From Bacteroidaceae bacterium (lineage in GTDB: Bacteria; Bacteroidota; Bacteroidia; Bacteroidales; Bacteroidaceae), in the NCBI GenBank assembly GCA_017481875.1, contig JAFUOP010000018.1, positions 1-64,000 of the forward strand: DNA of 64,000 bases. The letters run 5' to 3'. Below, one piece after another: positions 9,004 through 18,428 of this stretch; positions within the stretch are counted from its first letter, which is position 1, and every line of letters starts with the position of its first letter. The notes beneath the pieces were generated by a model. It searched no databases, had not been told where the DNA came from, and worked only from the letters and a program-made list of their open reading frames with translations. The position numbers and the translations under genes were made by a program.

Positions 9004-10494
9004 TTAATTACGATTCTCTTTCTCAATATCGGGTATGGGCACAACGTACATCTTTTTGCTTGCGGTGTGCACTGTTTCACCATCGTGAGAAAGTATCGAT
9101 AGATTCTGACGTTTCATGTTGAAGAATGTCTGTCCCTCACCTATATACTCTTTATAACGCTCTTCGTTTATGCGTTCTATGGTGAGGTTAGTATCTGCAG
9201 GTTCAACACCTTCACCGCCTTCTTCCTCGCTTTCTTCACCATTATCTATGGTGATGCCGAGAGGGTCGAGTCCTCGGTGTGTACGCACCTCATTGTAATA
9301 ATTCAAAGCTCTATCGTAATCAACATCGAGCAAGCACTCTGCTGCTATATAATACATTTCGGGGATACGTATCATATTTATTCCCAGAATAAGATCGGAG
9401 GGGCGTTGCCCGGTGTTGTTGCTCTGCTCATACACATCGGTGAACTTGCACAAACGATATTTGGGAGTTCCACCCTGATCTACTGTTGAGAAATATGCCG
9501 ATACACGGAAATCTATTCCCGATGCATCTTTCTCATACAACTCCATAAAGTCGTTGCGCAAGTCGAGCGAGTAATACGATGTCGTTTGTTGCAACTTTGC
9601 ATTTACTTGTGTAAAGAAATCGGCAAAATAAACACCCCAAAGAGTCTCTTTGCGAGAAAGCACACCCGCCAGGTCGTTCACAACCTCGGTTTTCTCTTTG
9701 AGAATATATTTACGAGAGTCTATAACCTCAACAGCATACTCGAGTGCCTTTTCTTTGTTGCCCATAGTGAGATATACACGAGCAAGAAGTGCCTTCACGG
9801 CATATTTATTAAGGTGTATCTGACGGTCGAGCATAAAATTACTTGTACCCTCATATTTATCTTCGTTTTCTAACAGAAGTTCAGCCTCGTGCAAGTCGGC
9901 AAGAATATGTTCATAGTTCTTTGCAAGCGACTCAAAATCGGGTGTATTAAGAGAGAACTCCGTTGCATAAGGAATACCATCGGCTGCCGGGTTCACAGTG
10001 TATTGCTCGGCATATAAACGCACCAAGTCGAAATGCATAAATGCACGCAATGCAAGTGCCTCGCCACGATATATTGTATATGGATACTCTGTAGCATTTT
10101 CCACAAGAGGAGAATTAATTATGCTATTCACATTTCTGATATTCTCGTACATTGAAATCCATACAGCCTCAAAGATATTCTCTACTCCCGAATATGTATA
10201 TTCATAATTACCAAGAGCATTTATTGTCATGGCTGTACTCATATTACCATAGCACCAAAGTGTCTGCGACATAATTTCGAGACTGGAGAATGACAATTCC
10301 TGGCCATAGAGCGAGGTTGAGCGCAGTTGTGAGTATGCACCATAGAGTGCATCTTCAATACCATCGGTTGTGCCCAACTGCTGGTCGCGATTTACCTGGC
10401 CTTCGGGTGTAATATCGAGAAAACTGTCACACGATGTAAATGTGAGCCCTAGTGCAGCACACAAACAAAGTATAATATATTTCATTTTCTTCAT
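9004..10494 (-). CDS. SusD/RagB-family nutrient-binding lipoprotein
   Basis: SusD-like proteins sit on the cell surface as the lid of a SusC channel and bind the nutrient. The roughly 496-residue protein has a lipoprotein signal with lipobox LTFTSC and the classic start DSFLDITPEGQ. It has TPR-like helices (NEVR-x-H-R-GL type segment EVRTHRGLDPLG near 420; RINEERYKEYIGEGQTFFNM near 455) and ends with the usual PIPDIE segment. I chose MKKMKYII; other ATGs lie three codons upstream. It begins just after susC and is followed by the DUF4843 gene. An acidic insert (EESEEEGGEGVEP) near 435 is unusual and may be a flexible surface loop. Confidence 0.92.
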   Translation of the reverse strand: MKKMKYIILCLCAALGLTFTSCDSFLDITPEGQVNRDQQLGTTDGIEDALYGAYSQLRSTSLYGQELSFSSLEIMSQTLWCYGNMSTAMTINALGNYEYTYSGVENIFEAVWISMYENIRNVNSIINSPLVENATEYPYTIYRGEALALRAFMHFDLVRLYAEQYTVNPAADGIPYATEFSLNTPDFESLAKNYEHILADLHEAELLLENEDKYEGTSNFMLDRQIHLNKYAVKALLARVYLTMGNKEKALEYAVEVIDSRKYILKEKTEVVNDLAGVLSRKETLWGVYFADFFTQVNAKLQQTTSYYSLDLRNDFMELYEKDASGIDFRVSAYFSTVDQGGTPKYRLCKFTDVYEQSNNTGQRPSDLILGINMIRIPEMYYIAAECLLDVDYDRALNYYNEVRTHRGLDPLGITIDNGEESEEEGGEGVEPADTNLTIERINEERYKEYIGEGQTFFNMKRQNLSILSHDGETVHTASKKMYVVPIPDIEKENRN

Positions 10495-10507
10495 AATCAT
10501 CAAATTC

Positions 10508-13500
10508 TTAGAGTGTTACATTCAAATAGAACTCAAATCCCTGGCTATAGAGATAGTCGGTACCACGTTCGATTTTCACCGATGACAAGCGCAAAATATC
10601 GGTAAAGTTTATACCGGTACGCAAATTGCGCAAGTGCAATTTCTCGCACACTTTGTCGCTGAACTCATAGCTAAGGTTCAAAGAACCAAGTGAAAGAGTA
10701 TTCTCCTCCTCGGCAAAGCGATCGGTTTTTTTAGGAGTAGAAGTGTCGGCAATATCTTTGTAGATAGCAACATCTCCGGGTTGTTTCCAACGATCGTCGA
10801 ACACGCGTTGGTCGGCATTGTAGCGGGGGTCGGCACCCTCAACTTTTGTTGAACGGGTTGTGTTATACACCCAAGCACCTACACGGAGATTAAAGAGTGC
10901 ATAGAGGCTGAAACCTTTCCAATATACGTTGGTAGAGATAGTTCCTGTATATTTGGGCTCGGTATCACCAATAAGAACTTTGTCAGCGGGGTCGTACACG
11001 AATGTGCGCTCACCATTACGCTTGATATATACCTCTTTACCTGTTGCAGGGTCGATACCACCTGAACGCACAAGTTTAAGAGCGGTTACACTCTCGCCCT
11101 CGGCATACTGGGGCAGAGGATAGTCGTACATATTTGAATTTGCCTCGTTGTTTTTATTTATCTCCTCGAGTGCTTTGTTGATTTTGGTAATCTTATTACG
11201 GTTCATATAACCGGTAGTTCCAAGTTTCCAATAGAAATCGTTGTTACGGAATATGTAACCATCGAGCTGGAACTCTATACCACGGTTCTGCATCTCACCA
11301 AGGTTACCTTTAGCAGATGTTACACCTGTAGAAGGAGCCTTGGTCTTGTCGAGCAACAAATCGGTCGTGTTGCGGATATATGCATCGACAACAAGATTCA
11401 AGCGACGGTCGAACATACTAAAGTCGAGACCTATATTATAGTTCATTGTGCGCTCCCAAGAGAGATCTACATTACCAATTGTCATAGGAATAGCACCAAT
11501 ACCGTTTTTGTACTCGTATGTATTGTAATATTGATACATTGTCATAGCCTGGAAGGGACTGAAACTTACCTTACCTGTGTAACCAAGGCTTCCGCGGAAC
11601 TTAAAGATGTCAAAATGTTCCTTTACACTCTTCATAAACGACTCGTTCAAGAGGTTCCAACCAAGACCACCCGACCAGAAGTGTCCGTAGCGGTTGTTGG
11701 CACCAAACTGTGACGAACCGGTTGTACGCCAAGTGGCATCTACAAAGTAGCGGTTGCGGAAAGAGAAGTTACCTGTGGTGAACACACCCACATCGGCAGT
11801 CTCTGAGGGTGAGCTGTAAGGAGAGCCTGTAGGATAACCAGCTGCGCTGCCAATTGACGAAAGTTTGTCGTTAAAGAAGCCTATTGCTTGAGTTGTTTCT
11901 GTTGTGTTGTCGGAGTGATTGATCTCCCAACCAACAGAGAGGCTTACAAGCGATTCGTCTTTGAAGAACTTGTTGAATGTTCCCACAACATTACCATTAT
12001 AGCTTGCACCTTCGGTTACTGTTTTTGTATATTGTCCTTTCTTTGTGAGGTCGGTCTCGTTTTTATATACAAGCGACTTGGGCGATGTAAATATGTCGGC
12101 AGCACTTGAATTTGTAGATACGTTGAAGTGTCCTGTAAGCAAGAACATTTTGCTAATATCCCAACGGAAATCGGTAGTATTGCTGAATGAACGTGAGCCG
12201 CTCTTTGAAAAACTACCCAACGAAGCCTCGTACAAGGGGTTGTTTATATCCCAAGAAAGGTTAGTATTCACTGTGCCATCGTCGTTGTACATTCTGTCAT
12301 AGGGGTTCATCTTCACATACTGAGAGAATGAACCGTATGGAGTGTTTTTAACATCAATTTCCTGATAAGTAGTTCTGTTAGAAATTGTTATTGCATTATT
12401 TATAAAGTAATCGAGCTTAAATCCAATGCTGTAACGCTTGCGGTAGTCGTCTTTCATAACACCCTTGGTGTCGCCCAAACGACCTGTAAGTTCGTAACGC
12501 ATATTGCTTGCACCACCGTAAACGCGCAATGAGTGGTCGTGCGACAGTGCTGTACGTGCAGGTTGCGACAACCAATCGGAGTTCTGGCCGGCCATCACTG
12601 TTTTATATCTTTCGTTGTACAATTGGTCATACTCGTACTGCAAAGGCAAGCCTGTGGCAGGGTTTATACCACTACCGGCTGTGTAAAGACCTGCAAGACG
12701 CTCGTATTCAAGCTTTTCGGCAGCATTGAGCACGTCGTAATCGTCGAGCATAGGGAACTGCAAGTTTCCTGTAAAGTTGTACTGCACACGCAACTTGCTC
12801 TCCAAAATAGGTTTACGCGTAATAACAATAACACCGTTAGCAGCCTTTGAACCATAAAGAGCTGTTGCCGATGCATCTTTGAGCACGGTAATCTTTTCAA
12901 TCTCGTTGATATCGAGGTCGTAAAGTTCCTGCATAGAAATTTCTGTACCATCGAGTATAATGGTGGGTTGGTTCACTTGCTGTCCTTGGTTTGAGAACGA
13001 GCTCATACCACGCAATACAAGCTCGGGAAGGTTATTGGGGTTAGACCCCTGGCTGGTGTTCTGCACCATAGACATACCTGGTGTGAGGGCAGCAAGAGCA
13101 CCTATAATGTTAGTTCCGGAAACCTGTTTAAGCTCCAGTGCGCTTATCTCGGTTGCCGAACCCGTAAATGTTTCCTTGTTTTTAGTTACAAAACCCGTGA
13201 TAACCACATCACCCAATGAGTGTGAGTCCTCTGCGAGTTCAATCTTCATACCTGCTAATTTACGAGATGAAGATGAAAATCTGATGGTATTGTATCCCAT
13301 GAATGATACTTGCACATCAAAGTTTTTCTCTGTAGTTGTAATACTGAAAGCACCATCGACATCGGTAACTGTTCCGTTAATCATCTTACCACCCTTCCAA
13401 AGAGCAACAGATGCACCAGCAAGTACCGAGCCTGTTTTCTTCTCAACAACAACACCATATATTCTGGTGCTTTTTTCATCGGACATCTTACCTGCAGTAA

Positions 13501-13612
13501 CCACTTCGCTTCCTGCAGCATATGCAACTTGGGTTGTGAGCATAAGCACAGAGAGAACGAGGCAGAACAATAAATTGCCGGCAGATTTCATTTTCTTGTG
13601 TGTTTTGTCCAT
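10508..13612 (-). CDS. SusC/RagA-family TonB-linked outer-membrane transporter
   Basis: A 1034-residue TonB-dependent channel predicted to import a nutrient bound by its SusD partner. In order: signal peptide (residues 8-33), carboxypeptidase-regulatory-like domain (RIYGVVVEKKTGSVLAGASV, about 50-130), a TonB-box-like GDVVITG near 137, the plug domain with GMSMVQNTSQGS and PTIILDGTEIS, DASATALYGSKAANGVIVIT near 247, then a beta-barrel ending in FEFYLNVTL with a terminal hydrophobic residue. There is no FecR/ECF domain. It lies downstream of a 681-residue secreted protein gene, from which a large stem-loop separates it. Substrate cannot be read from sequence; the lack of glycosidase neighbours argues against a standard glycan locus. 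Confidence 0.95.
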   Translation of the reverse strand: MDKTHKKMKSAGNLLFCLVLSVLMLTTQVAYAAGSEVVTAGKMSDEKSTRIYGVVVEKKTGSVLAGASVALWKGGKMINGTVTDVDGAFSITTTEKNFDVQVSFMGYNTIRFSSSSRKLAGMKIELAEDSHSLGDVVITGFVTKNKETFTGSATEISALELKQVSGTNIIGALAALTPGMSMVQNTSQGSNPNNLPELVLRGMSSFSNQGQQVNQPTIILDGTEISMQELYDLDINEIEKITVLKDASATALYGSKAANGVIVITRKPILESKLRVQYNFTGNLQFPMLDDYDVLNAAEKLEYERLAGLYTAGSGINPATGLPLQYEYDQLYNERYKTVMAGQNSDWLSQPARTALSHDHSLRVYGGASNMRYELTGRLGDTKGVMKDDYRKRYSIGFKLDYFINNAITISNRTTYQEIDVKNTPYGSFSQYVKMNPYDRMYNDDGTVNTNLSWDINNPLYEASLGSFSKSGSRSFSNTTDFRWDISKMFLLTGHFNVSTNSSAADIFTSPKSLVYKNETDLTKKGQYTKTVTEGASYNGNVVGTFNKFFKDESLVSLSVGWEINHSDNTTETTQAIGFFNDKLSSIGSAAGYPTGSPYSSPSETADVGVFTTGNFSFRNRYFVDATWRTTGSSQFGANNRYGHFWSGGLGWNLLNESFMKSVKEHFDIFKFRGSLGYTGKVSFSPFQAMTMYQYYNTYEYKNGIGAIPMTIGNVDLSWERTMNYNIGLDFSMFDRRLNLVVDAYIRNTTDLLLDKTKAPSTGVTSAKGNLGEMQNRGIEFQLDGYIFRNNDFYWKLGTTGYMNRNKITKINKALEEINKNNEANSNMYDYPLPQYAEGESVTALKLVRSGGIDPATGKEVYIKRNGERTFVYDPADKVLIGDTEPKYTGTISTNVYWKGFSLYALFNLRVGAWVYNTTRSTKVEGADPRYNADQRVFDDRWKQPGDVAIYKDIADTSTPKKTDRFAEEENTLSLGSLNLSYEFSDKVCEKLHLRNLRTGINFTDILRLSSVKIERGTDYLYSQGFEFYLNVTL

Positions 13613-13640
13613 TATATAATTGATATTTATTATTTTATCT

Positions 13641-13660
13641 GAAACTGCATTATCAGTTTC
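13641..13660 (-). promoter_or_regulatory. Small stem-loop in the susC leader
   Basis: GAAACTG and CAGTTTC pair around a 6-nt loop about 30-50 nt upstream of the susC start. It would lie in the 5' leader of the mRNA. No function is shown. Confidence 0.35.
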
Positions 13661-13744
13661 TTTGGAGCTGAATTTAATATCTCCTTTGAAGCATTTAAAC
13701 CCCTTCGATTCTTATTACCTTTAATTATATATATTATATAAGGT

Positions 13745-13798
13745 ATACAGAATTTCACAAAGAACCTCCATGCGGAGGTTCCCTGTGAAATTCTGTAT
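13745..13798 (-). terminator. 25-bp stem-loop between the 681-residue protein gene and susC
   Basis: Arms 13774-13798 and 13745-13769 pair over 25 positions in minus-strand RNA, using two G-U pairs, around a GCAU loop. In plus-strand RNA the same two positions would be A-C mismatches, so the structure favours the minus-strand transcript. It starts 5 nt past a stop codon, but no U-run follows. It may be a transcript end, a processing or stabilising structure, or an attenuator upstream of susC. Confidence 0.6.
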
Positions 13799-13802
13799 TT
13801 AA

Positions 13803-15848
13803 TTACTTAACAACTTTTTTACCGTTTACAATGTATATACCGGGAGCGGTAATTGCATCGTACTTGCGGCCCATAAGGTCATAGATACCCTCAACAACGG
13901 GAGCAACCTCCTCTACTACAGAGTTGATACCTGTTGTGTCACCTCTTGTAAGAACCACATTGGTATATTTTGCTGCATTAGTCTCTACGGCAGGAGCGCT
14001 CCAATCATCGGGATTATTGTCATATGTTGTAATGATGAAGTCGTCCATTGAAATTGAGCCATCCTCATTTACTACAAAATTCAAGGCACTTGTTGTACCG
14101 TTGATGTCATAGATCTTAAAGTAGTTGGGATATTTACCACCGGCATAGATACCTGCGGGCATTGTTGCAGACTGTGTATCCTCGGCTACTGTCAATGCGT
14201 TACCACCATAGTTATTTGCGGTAAGGTTATCATATCCGAAGAATTCGGCAACCATACTACTGTATGTTGCACCATAGAGTTCAACATCGCCAAAACGAAC
14301 AAGGAATGTCGAAGGATACTCGGTACCGTTAAGAGACTCCACATCGGCTGTGAGAGTAAATGTGTCGAACCAATCGAATTTCTTAACCTCTTTAACAGCT
14401 GTCATATTCTGATAGAAGATTACAGGCTGGAATGTTGAAGGATCGGCACCCCAAGCTGTTTTCTGAATAAACATAGGAGATATTGAAATGGTACCGTCCT
14501 CGTTCAATGTCAATGTTATAGTACCGGTTGTATTATTACCATCAAAAATCTGCAGATACTCGCCATTGCCAAGGCTCTGCAAGAGGAACATACCATAGAA
14601 CTGAGCAAGGTCGATGGTTGCCGATTTATTATCATCGGCAGGTTTGATTATAGTATAGCCATTGTTGGGAGAATATACATCGCAGCCTGCGATTTCTGTT
14701 ACATAGAATGAACCGGGCATTTTCTCCTCGATAACAATATTGAATTCTGTGGGCCACTCACCGAATTGAGCTGCCAACTCTTTATTAGCAACAATTGTGT
14801 CCGATGAAACATTGTATGTACCAACCCAGGTGAAGCCCTGTGTTGCCTCGCTCTCGCGAACAAGAAAACCAGAAGACAATTTCTGGAGAATGGGGAAAGA
14901 GTACTTAACTTCGATTCTAACCTCACCTGTCTCCTCGTCGGTTACTTCAGTCTCTACCGGTACACTATCCTGACGAACATAAATAGCATCCCAAAGCATC
15001 AATGCTTTTTCTGATACATAGTTAAATGTAAGGGCACCTTTTTTACCGGCTGCGGGACTTTGAACACCAAGGAAATGTTTCTTCTCTACATCAAACCACA
15101 CATCTTCATAGTTGATTGTAAGTCTCATACCGTCAAATGTTGCAGACAAGAAGAAAGGCTCATAACCATCGAATGTAACGGTTGCGTCGTAAGATGCGTT
15201 GCTCTCATCGGTAGCAGCAAGTGAAACACTGAAATTGTAAGTGAATGTAGAGTCGTTTCTTACATAATTCATATCAGGCTCAAAGTTGTACTCACCTGCA
15301 ATGTTAGGAATTTCAACATTCTCAGCCTCTGTTTGCACCATTTTACAGTTTGTAAACTTGGCAACAATTTCTGCAGTTTCTGCAGAATGGTCAAGATTTG
15401 CTACAATTGTAAAATCGGGAATTGTGAGAGTTTTTGTTGCGTCATCATAAGTCCACTCCAACTCGCCGTAGAAATTTTCTGTTGCATAGGGATAACCACC
15501 CTCGGCAAATGACATAGACAATCCCGAACCCCACACATTGGGAGCATTCAGGATATGCAAGATTTGTGTAGCTGCATCAAACTTTTGGGGATAGAATGTA
15601 CCACTACCACCTGCAAAGCCAGAAATCTCAGCCTCGAAGTAGCCATTGGACTCTTTTGTGATTACAACCTCGCTCTCAGCAGCAAAACGGCCTTCATAAT
15701 CAGCAGCCAATGCTGTAGTCTCTACTGTAGCGGTAAATGCCCATTTACCATACAAATCGGTCATACCCTCTGCCTGTGCATTAGCTTTTACGGCCAATGT
15801 CATAAAGCAAAGAAGCATAACAAAGCTTAAAAAGTAATTTTTCTTCAT
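13803..15848 (-). CDS. Large secreted beta-rich protein with T9SS-like C-terminal motif, unknown function
   Basis: A 681-residue protein with a Sec signal peptide ending ANAQA near residue 25. I do not recognise the family. The body looks like three or four repeats of about 130-150 residues. Each contains a strand set such as LTLNEDGTISISPMFI or FVVNEDGSISMDDFII preceded by a YLQIFDGN/FKIYDINGT segment, resembling lipocalin-like or sandwich modules. The last 35 residues (GIYDLMGRKYDAITAPGIYI followed by VNGKKVVK) look like a short type IX secretion or surface-attachment tail. It lies upstream of susC in the same direction, so it may be a surface partner of the transporter. Alternating repeat similarity is from reading only and was not computed. 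Confidence 0.6.
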   Translation of the reverse strand: MKKNYFLSFVMLLCFMTLAVKANAQAEGMTDLYGKWAFTATVETTALAADYEGRFAAESEVVITKESNGYFEAEISGFAGGSGTFYPQKFDAATQILHILNAPNVWGSGLSMSFAEGGYPYATENFYGELEWTYDDATKTLTIPDFTIVANLDHSAETAEIVAKFTNCKMVQTEAENVEIPNIAGEYNFEPDMNYVRNDSTFTYNFSVSLAATDESNASYDATVTFDGYEPFFLSATFDGMRLTINYEDVWFDVEKKHFLGVQSPAAGKKGALTFNYVSEKALMLWDAIYVRQDSVPVETEVTDEETGEVRIEVKYSFPILQKLSSGFLVRESEATQGFTWVGTYNVSSDTIVANKELAAQFGEWPTEFNIVIEEKMPGSFYVTEIAGCDVYSPNNGYTIIKPADDNKSATIDLAQFYGMFLLQSLGNGEYLQIFDGNNTTGTITLTLNEDGTISISPMFIQKTAWGADPSTFQPVIFYQNMTAVKEVKKFDWFDTFTLTADVESLNGTEYPSTFLVRFGDVELYGATYSSMVAEFFGYDNLTANNYGGNALTVAEDTQSATMPAGIYAGGKYPNYFKIYDINGTTSALNFVVNEDGSISMDDFIITTYDNNPDDWSAPAVETNAAKYTNVVLTRGDTTGINSVVEEVAPVVEGIYDLMGRKYDAITAPGIYIVNGKKVVK

Positions 15849-15961
15849 ACGCTTTTTTTTAGTTAATAATTAAAGGTTATATAGAAATCTCTATTTCTTT
15901 TTTTAATTCTTCTCACATACGCCCTCAAAAGCATCACAGCACTACCCTACAGATTACCAAA

Positions 15962-15988
15962 GAGGAAGAACCTATTTACAGATTCCTC
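15962..15988 (-). terminator. Weak hairpin after the TlpA-like gene
   Basis: GAGGAA and TTCCTC can pair across a 15-nt loop about 28 bp past the stop codon, followed by TTTGG on the minus strand. The stem is short, so this is a weak or partial terminator. Confidence 0.3.
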
Positions 15989-16015
15989 CACTCGAGTTTG
16001 TGTAAAACTTTTGTT

Positions 16016-17365
16016 TTATTCAAGCCCTTCAAGCAATATCTTGACACCTACACCCATGCTCGGGCGAGGAGCATCGTGCATAAACAGACGCCCCTCCTTG
16101 TCGTATATCACAAAGAAGGGAACTCCTTTGGGGTTAAGTGCCTGATAAAGAGCATTTTCTTTGTCAAGCAATTGATGCCCGTGCAGGCCTAATTCCTGCA
16201 TTTTTTTAATCCAATCACCCTCTTTTTTATCTATAGATATTGAAACAAAAACCACATTTGGGTTTTTAATCTCTTTTTCAAGTTGCTGCAGGTGCGGTAT
16301 CTCCTTAATACAAGGAACACACCACGATGCCCACATATCTATATATACATATTTTCCTTTGAACTCCGAAAAATCGACCACTTTGCCTGTGGTGTCGCGC
16401 AAAACGACATCAGATGGGAAGGCTGCGCCTTTTATTGTAGCACGGCGTTTCTCATACTCTTTAATATAGTTGTTATCCAAGCTGTATTTATCTACAACCT
16501 CCTTAAGCTGCACCAGGCCACCATTAAAATCGTGGCAAAAATCGTGGCGAGCCATAAATTTAGATATAAGAGATGCAGAAATAGAATTCAGTACATCTTT
16601 ATTGGTATATTTTGAATAGAGGCAATCGAACTTGGCCACAAGCACTGTGTCTTTGGGCAGTTCCTCGGCAACAATCATATTTGTCTCTTGGAAGAGTGTC
16701 GCCATTGAGCAGTCGAACAAGTTACCATAGTCGCCAAGAACGTCGCGACCACTGAAAAGCAGGTTGTGCTTGGCTCGTTTAGCTGCCCTAACTGCGCTGT
16801 GCATGCCGTTGTAGGCCGATGTATATGCCCAAAGCTTTATATATTCCTCCACCACCGGTGCACAATTTTCAGCAGCAATAATTGAGTCGGCCGATGTTAT
16901 ATAGTTCCTCAACAGCTTATACATTGTACTATCTTCGGTTGCAGGAGTGTGCCAAAAAAGGCGACCATTGGCCGAGGATATTTTTGTATAACTGCTAAGA
17001 ACCGTGTTCTCGTGACTATCTTCAACATTTATGGTACCGCCGGATATATCTACCGATACTTGCTCATCTTTTTGTTCGTCGGGGTAATAAACAACAGTGG
17101 AATGCTGTGCACCATTCCCTACAAGAACTATGCGATACAGCCCATTGGAAGATGCCTGCACACTAGCTGAGAATGTATTGTCAGCAACAAGTTTAAGCGA
17201 TTTGGATTTATATTCGGCCCCCTGACGCATGGGACTCATATAAACTTTTAATTCTTTGTCTGTTTCTCCGGCTATTTTTACAGTAAAATTCTTACCATAA
17301 ACCTGTGAAAAAAGTAGCGAAAAGAAAAGAATTATTGTTATCTTTAAGAAGTTGTTGCTCAACAT
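16016..17365 (-). CDS. TlpA-like thioredoxin-family protein, exported
   Basis: A predicted periplasmic thiol-disulfide protein of about 449 residues. A signal peptide (MLSNNFLKITIILFFSLLFS) precedes an N-terminal beta domain and helical middle. The C-terminal AhpC/TSA-thioredoxin domain starts near 310 (KVVDFSEFKGKYVYIDMWAS) with active site WCVPC, cis-proline segment KGVPFFVIYD and GLHGHQL. The architecture matches Bacteroidales redoxin proteins often found in SusC/D neighbourhoods. It probably reduces or maintains disulfides of exported proteins. I chose ATG at 17365; another lies six codons upstream. A promoter (17392-17423) suggests it heads this minus-strand block. Confidence 0.85.
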   Translation of the reverse strand: MLSNNFLKITIILFFSLLFSQVYGKNFTVKIAGETDKELKVYMSPMRQGAEYKSKSLKLVADNTFSASVQASSNGLYRIVLVGNGAQHSTVVYYPDEQKDEQVSVDISGGTINVEDSHENTVLSSYTKISSANGRLFWHTPATEDSTMYKLLRNYITSADSIIAAENCAPVVEEYIKLWAYTSAYNGMHSAVRAAKRAKHNLLFSGRDVLGDYGNLFDCSMATLFQETNMIVAEELPKDTVLVAKFDCLYSKYTNKDVLNSISASLISKFMARHDFCHDFNGGLVQLKEVVDKYSLDNNYIKEYEKRRATIKGAAFPSDVVLRDTTGKVVDFSEFKGKYVYIDMWASWCVPCIKEIPHLQQLEKEIKNPNVVFVSISIDKKEGDWIKKMQELGLHGHQLLDKENALYQALNPKGVPFFVIYDKEGRLFMHDAPRPSMGVGVKILLEGLE

Positions 17366-17391
17366 TTTTATTTCAATTACCAAATTTTGTG

Positions 17392-17423
17392 CAAAATTAC
17401 AAAATAATTCGACAGATTGCTAA
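17392..17423 (-). promoter_or_regulatory. Probable promoter of the TlpA-like gene
   Basis: TTAG (17420-17423) lies 20 bp before TAATTTTG (17392-17399) on the minus strand. The -7 box is a full match to TAnnTTTG; the -33 box has two of four bases. The predicted leader is very short, about 20-25 nt. Confidence 0.4.
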
Positions 17424-17531
17424 TATTTTGGAGAAAATTCATCAACAAGCCCCTGTTTTCTGTCGTTTTGCACACATTTTATTGCCTTTCCATAGTACAA
17501 GCAAGGGTGTATGTGCAATTTTATGCACAAA

Positions 17532-18428
17532 TTATACCTTACTCCCTTCAGCTTTACCCACAAGGTATATTCCGCAACAAATTAAAAGCATTGCAAATAA
17601 TAGAAAAAAGTCAAAGCGGTCTTGCCCCAGGGATAACGACACAATGGTTGCTACCAGCAAAGATAGATAACCGTAAATAGCGACAAGAGTTATTTTAAGA
17701 TACTTTATCCCTATGGGAACAAGCAGATAATTTATTACAGTGGGAAAAACAAGCACAAATGCAAAAACAGCTATTGCCTTGGGATTGAAATGTGTTGTAA
17801 ACATAGGTGCTGAAATATCTGAAAAGAAAGAGAAAAACAAAGCAGACAATGTCGCTCCTAAAAATGTGTAACGCAGCATCACTAGATTTCTTATTTTCCT
17901 TAGCAGAGCCGACGAGCTTATGAGATATATTGAATAAAATACAGAGCTTACAACAGCAATTGTGTTACCCAAAGAGCGATTGGGCGCAAGATCGTGCACA
18001 GGCGATGCAAGAGAAGCCACAACCACTCCCATAAAGCCCAACACAATACCTAATATTTTACCGGTGCTTACCCTTTCGTTGCGCATAAAAACCGAGAAAA
18101 CAAATACCCAGATAGGCTGCGTGGCATTAAAAATAGCAAAATTTACAGGCGTCGTATAGCTCATTCCCACAGCATACAACGACATATAGCCAAAAACCGC
18201 AACAGCACCTAATATCATCAACTTAATTCTGTCCCGCACATTAGAATTATCGGGTTTATCGAATATGGCAAGTAACCAGAAAAAAGCTGTACCAAACAAC
18301 AACCTAAAAGTAACAAACCCCATTGGTGTTATCCACAAAGGGAGCAGATATTTTGTACAGTTTACATTAAGACCGGCAGTAATACGCGAAGCTATTATCG
18401 CAACAGTACCTTTTAAAGAATTATTCAT
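17532..18428 (-). CDS. EamA/DMT-family inner-membrane transporter
   Basis: A 298-residue membrane protein with about ten hydrophobic helices and the two-repeat EamA layout. The first repeat opens GTVAIIASRITAGLNVNCTK, then a helix pair around GFVTFRLLFGTAFFWLL; the second repeat has LGNTIAVVSSVFYSIYLISS. EamA proteins export metabolites such as amino acids or nucleotides, and the substrate here is unknown. Its start directly abuts the stop of the MFS gene, so they form a two-gene operon. Confidence 0.85.
   Translation of the reverse strand: MNNSLKGTVAIIASRITAGLNVNCTKYLLPLWITPMGFVTFRLLFGTAFFWLLAIFDKPDNSNVRDRIKLMILGAVAVFGYMSLYAVGMSYTTPVNFAIFNATQPIWVFVFSVFMRNERVSTGKILGIVLGFMGVVVASLASPVHDLAPNRSLGNTIAVVSSVFYSIYLISSSALLRKIRNLVMLRYTFLGATLSALFFSFFSDISAPMFTTHFNPKAIAVFAFVLVFPTVINYLLVPIGIKYLKITLVAIYGYLSLLVATIVSLSLGQDRFDFFLLFAMLLICCGIYLVGKAEGSKV

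Noticed and set aside
12960-13619. 219-codon plus-strand open frame opposite susC
   Set aside because: Antisense to the conserved plug region of SusC and lacks any family features.
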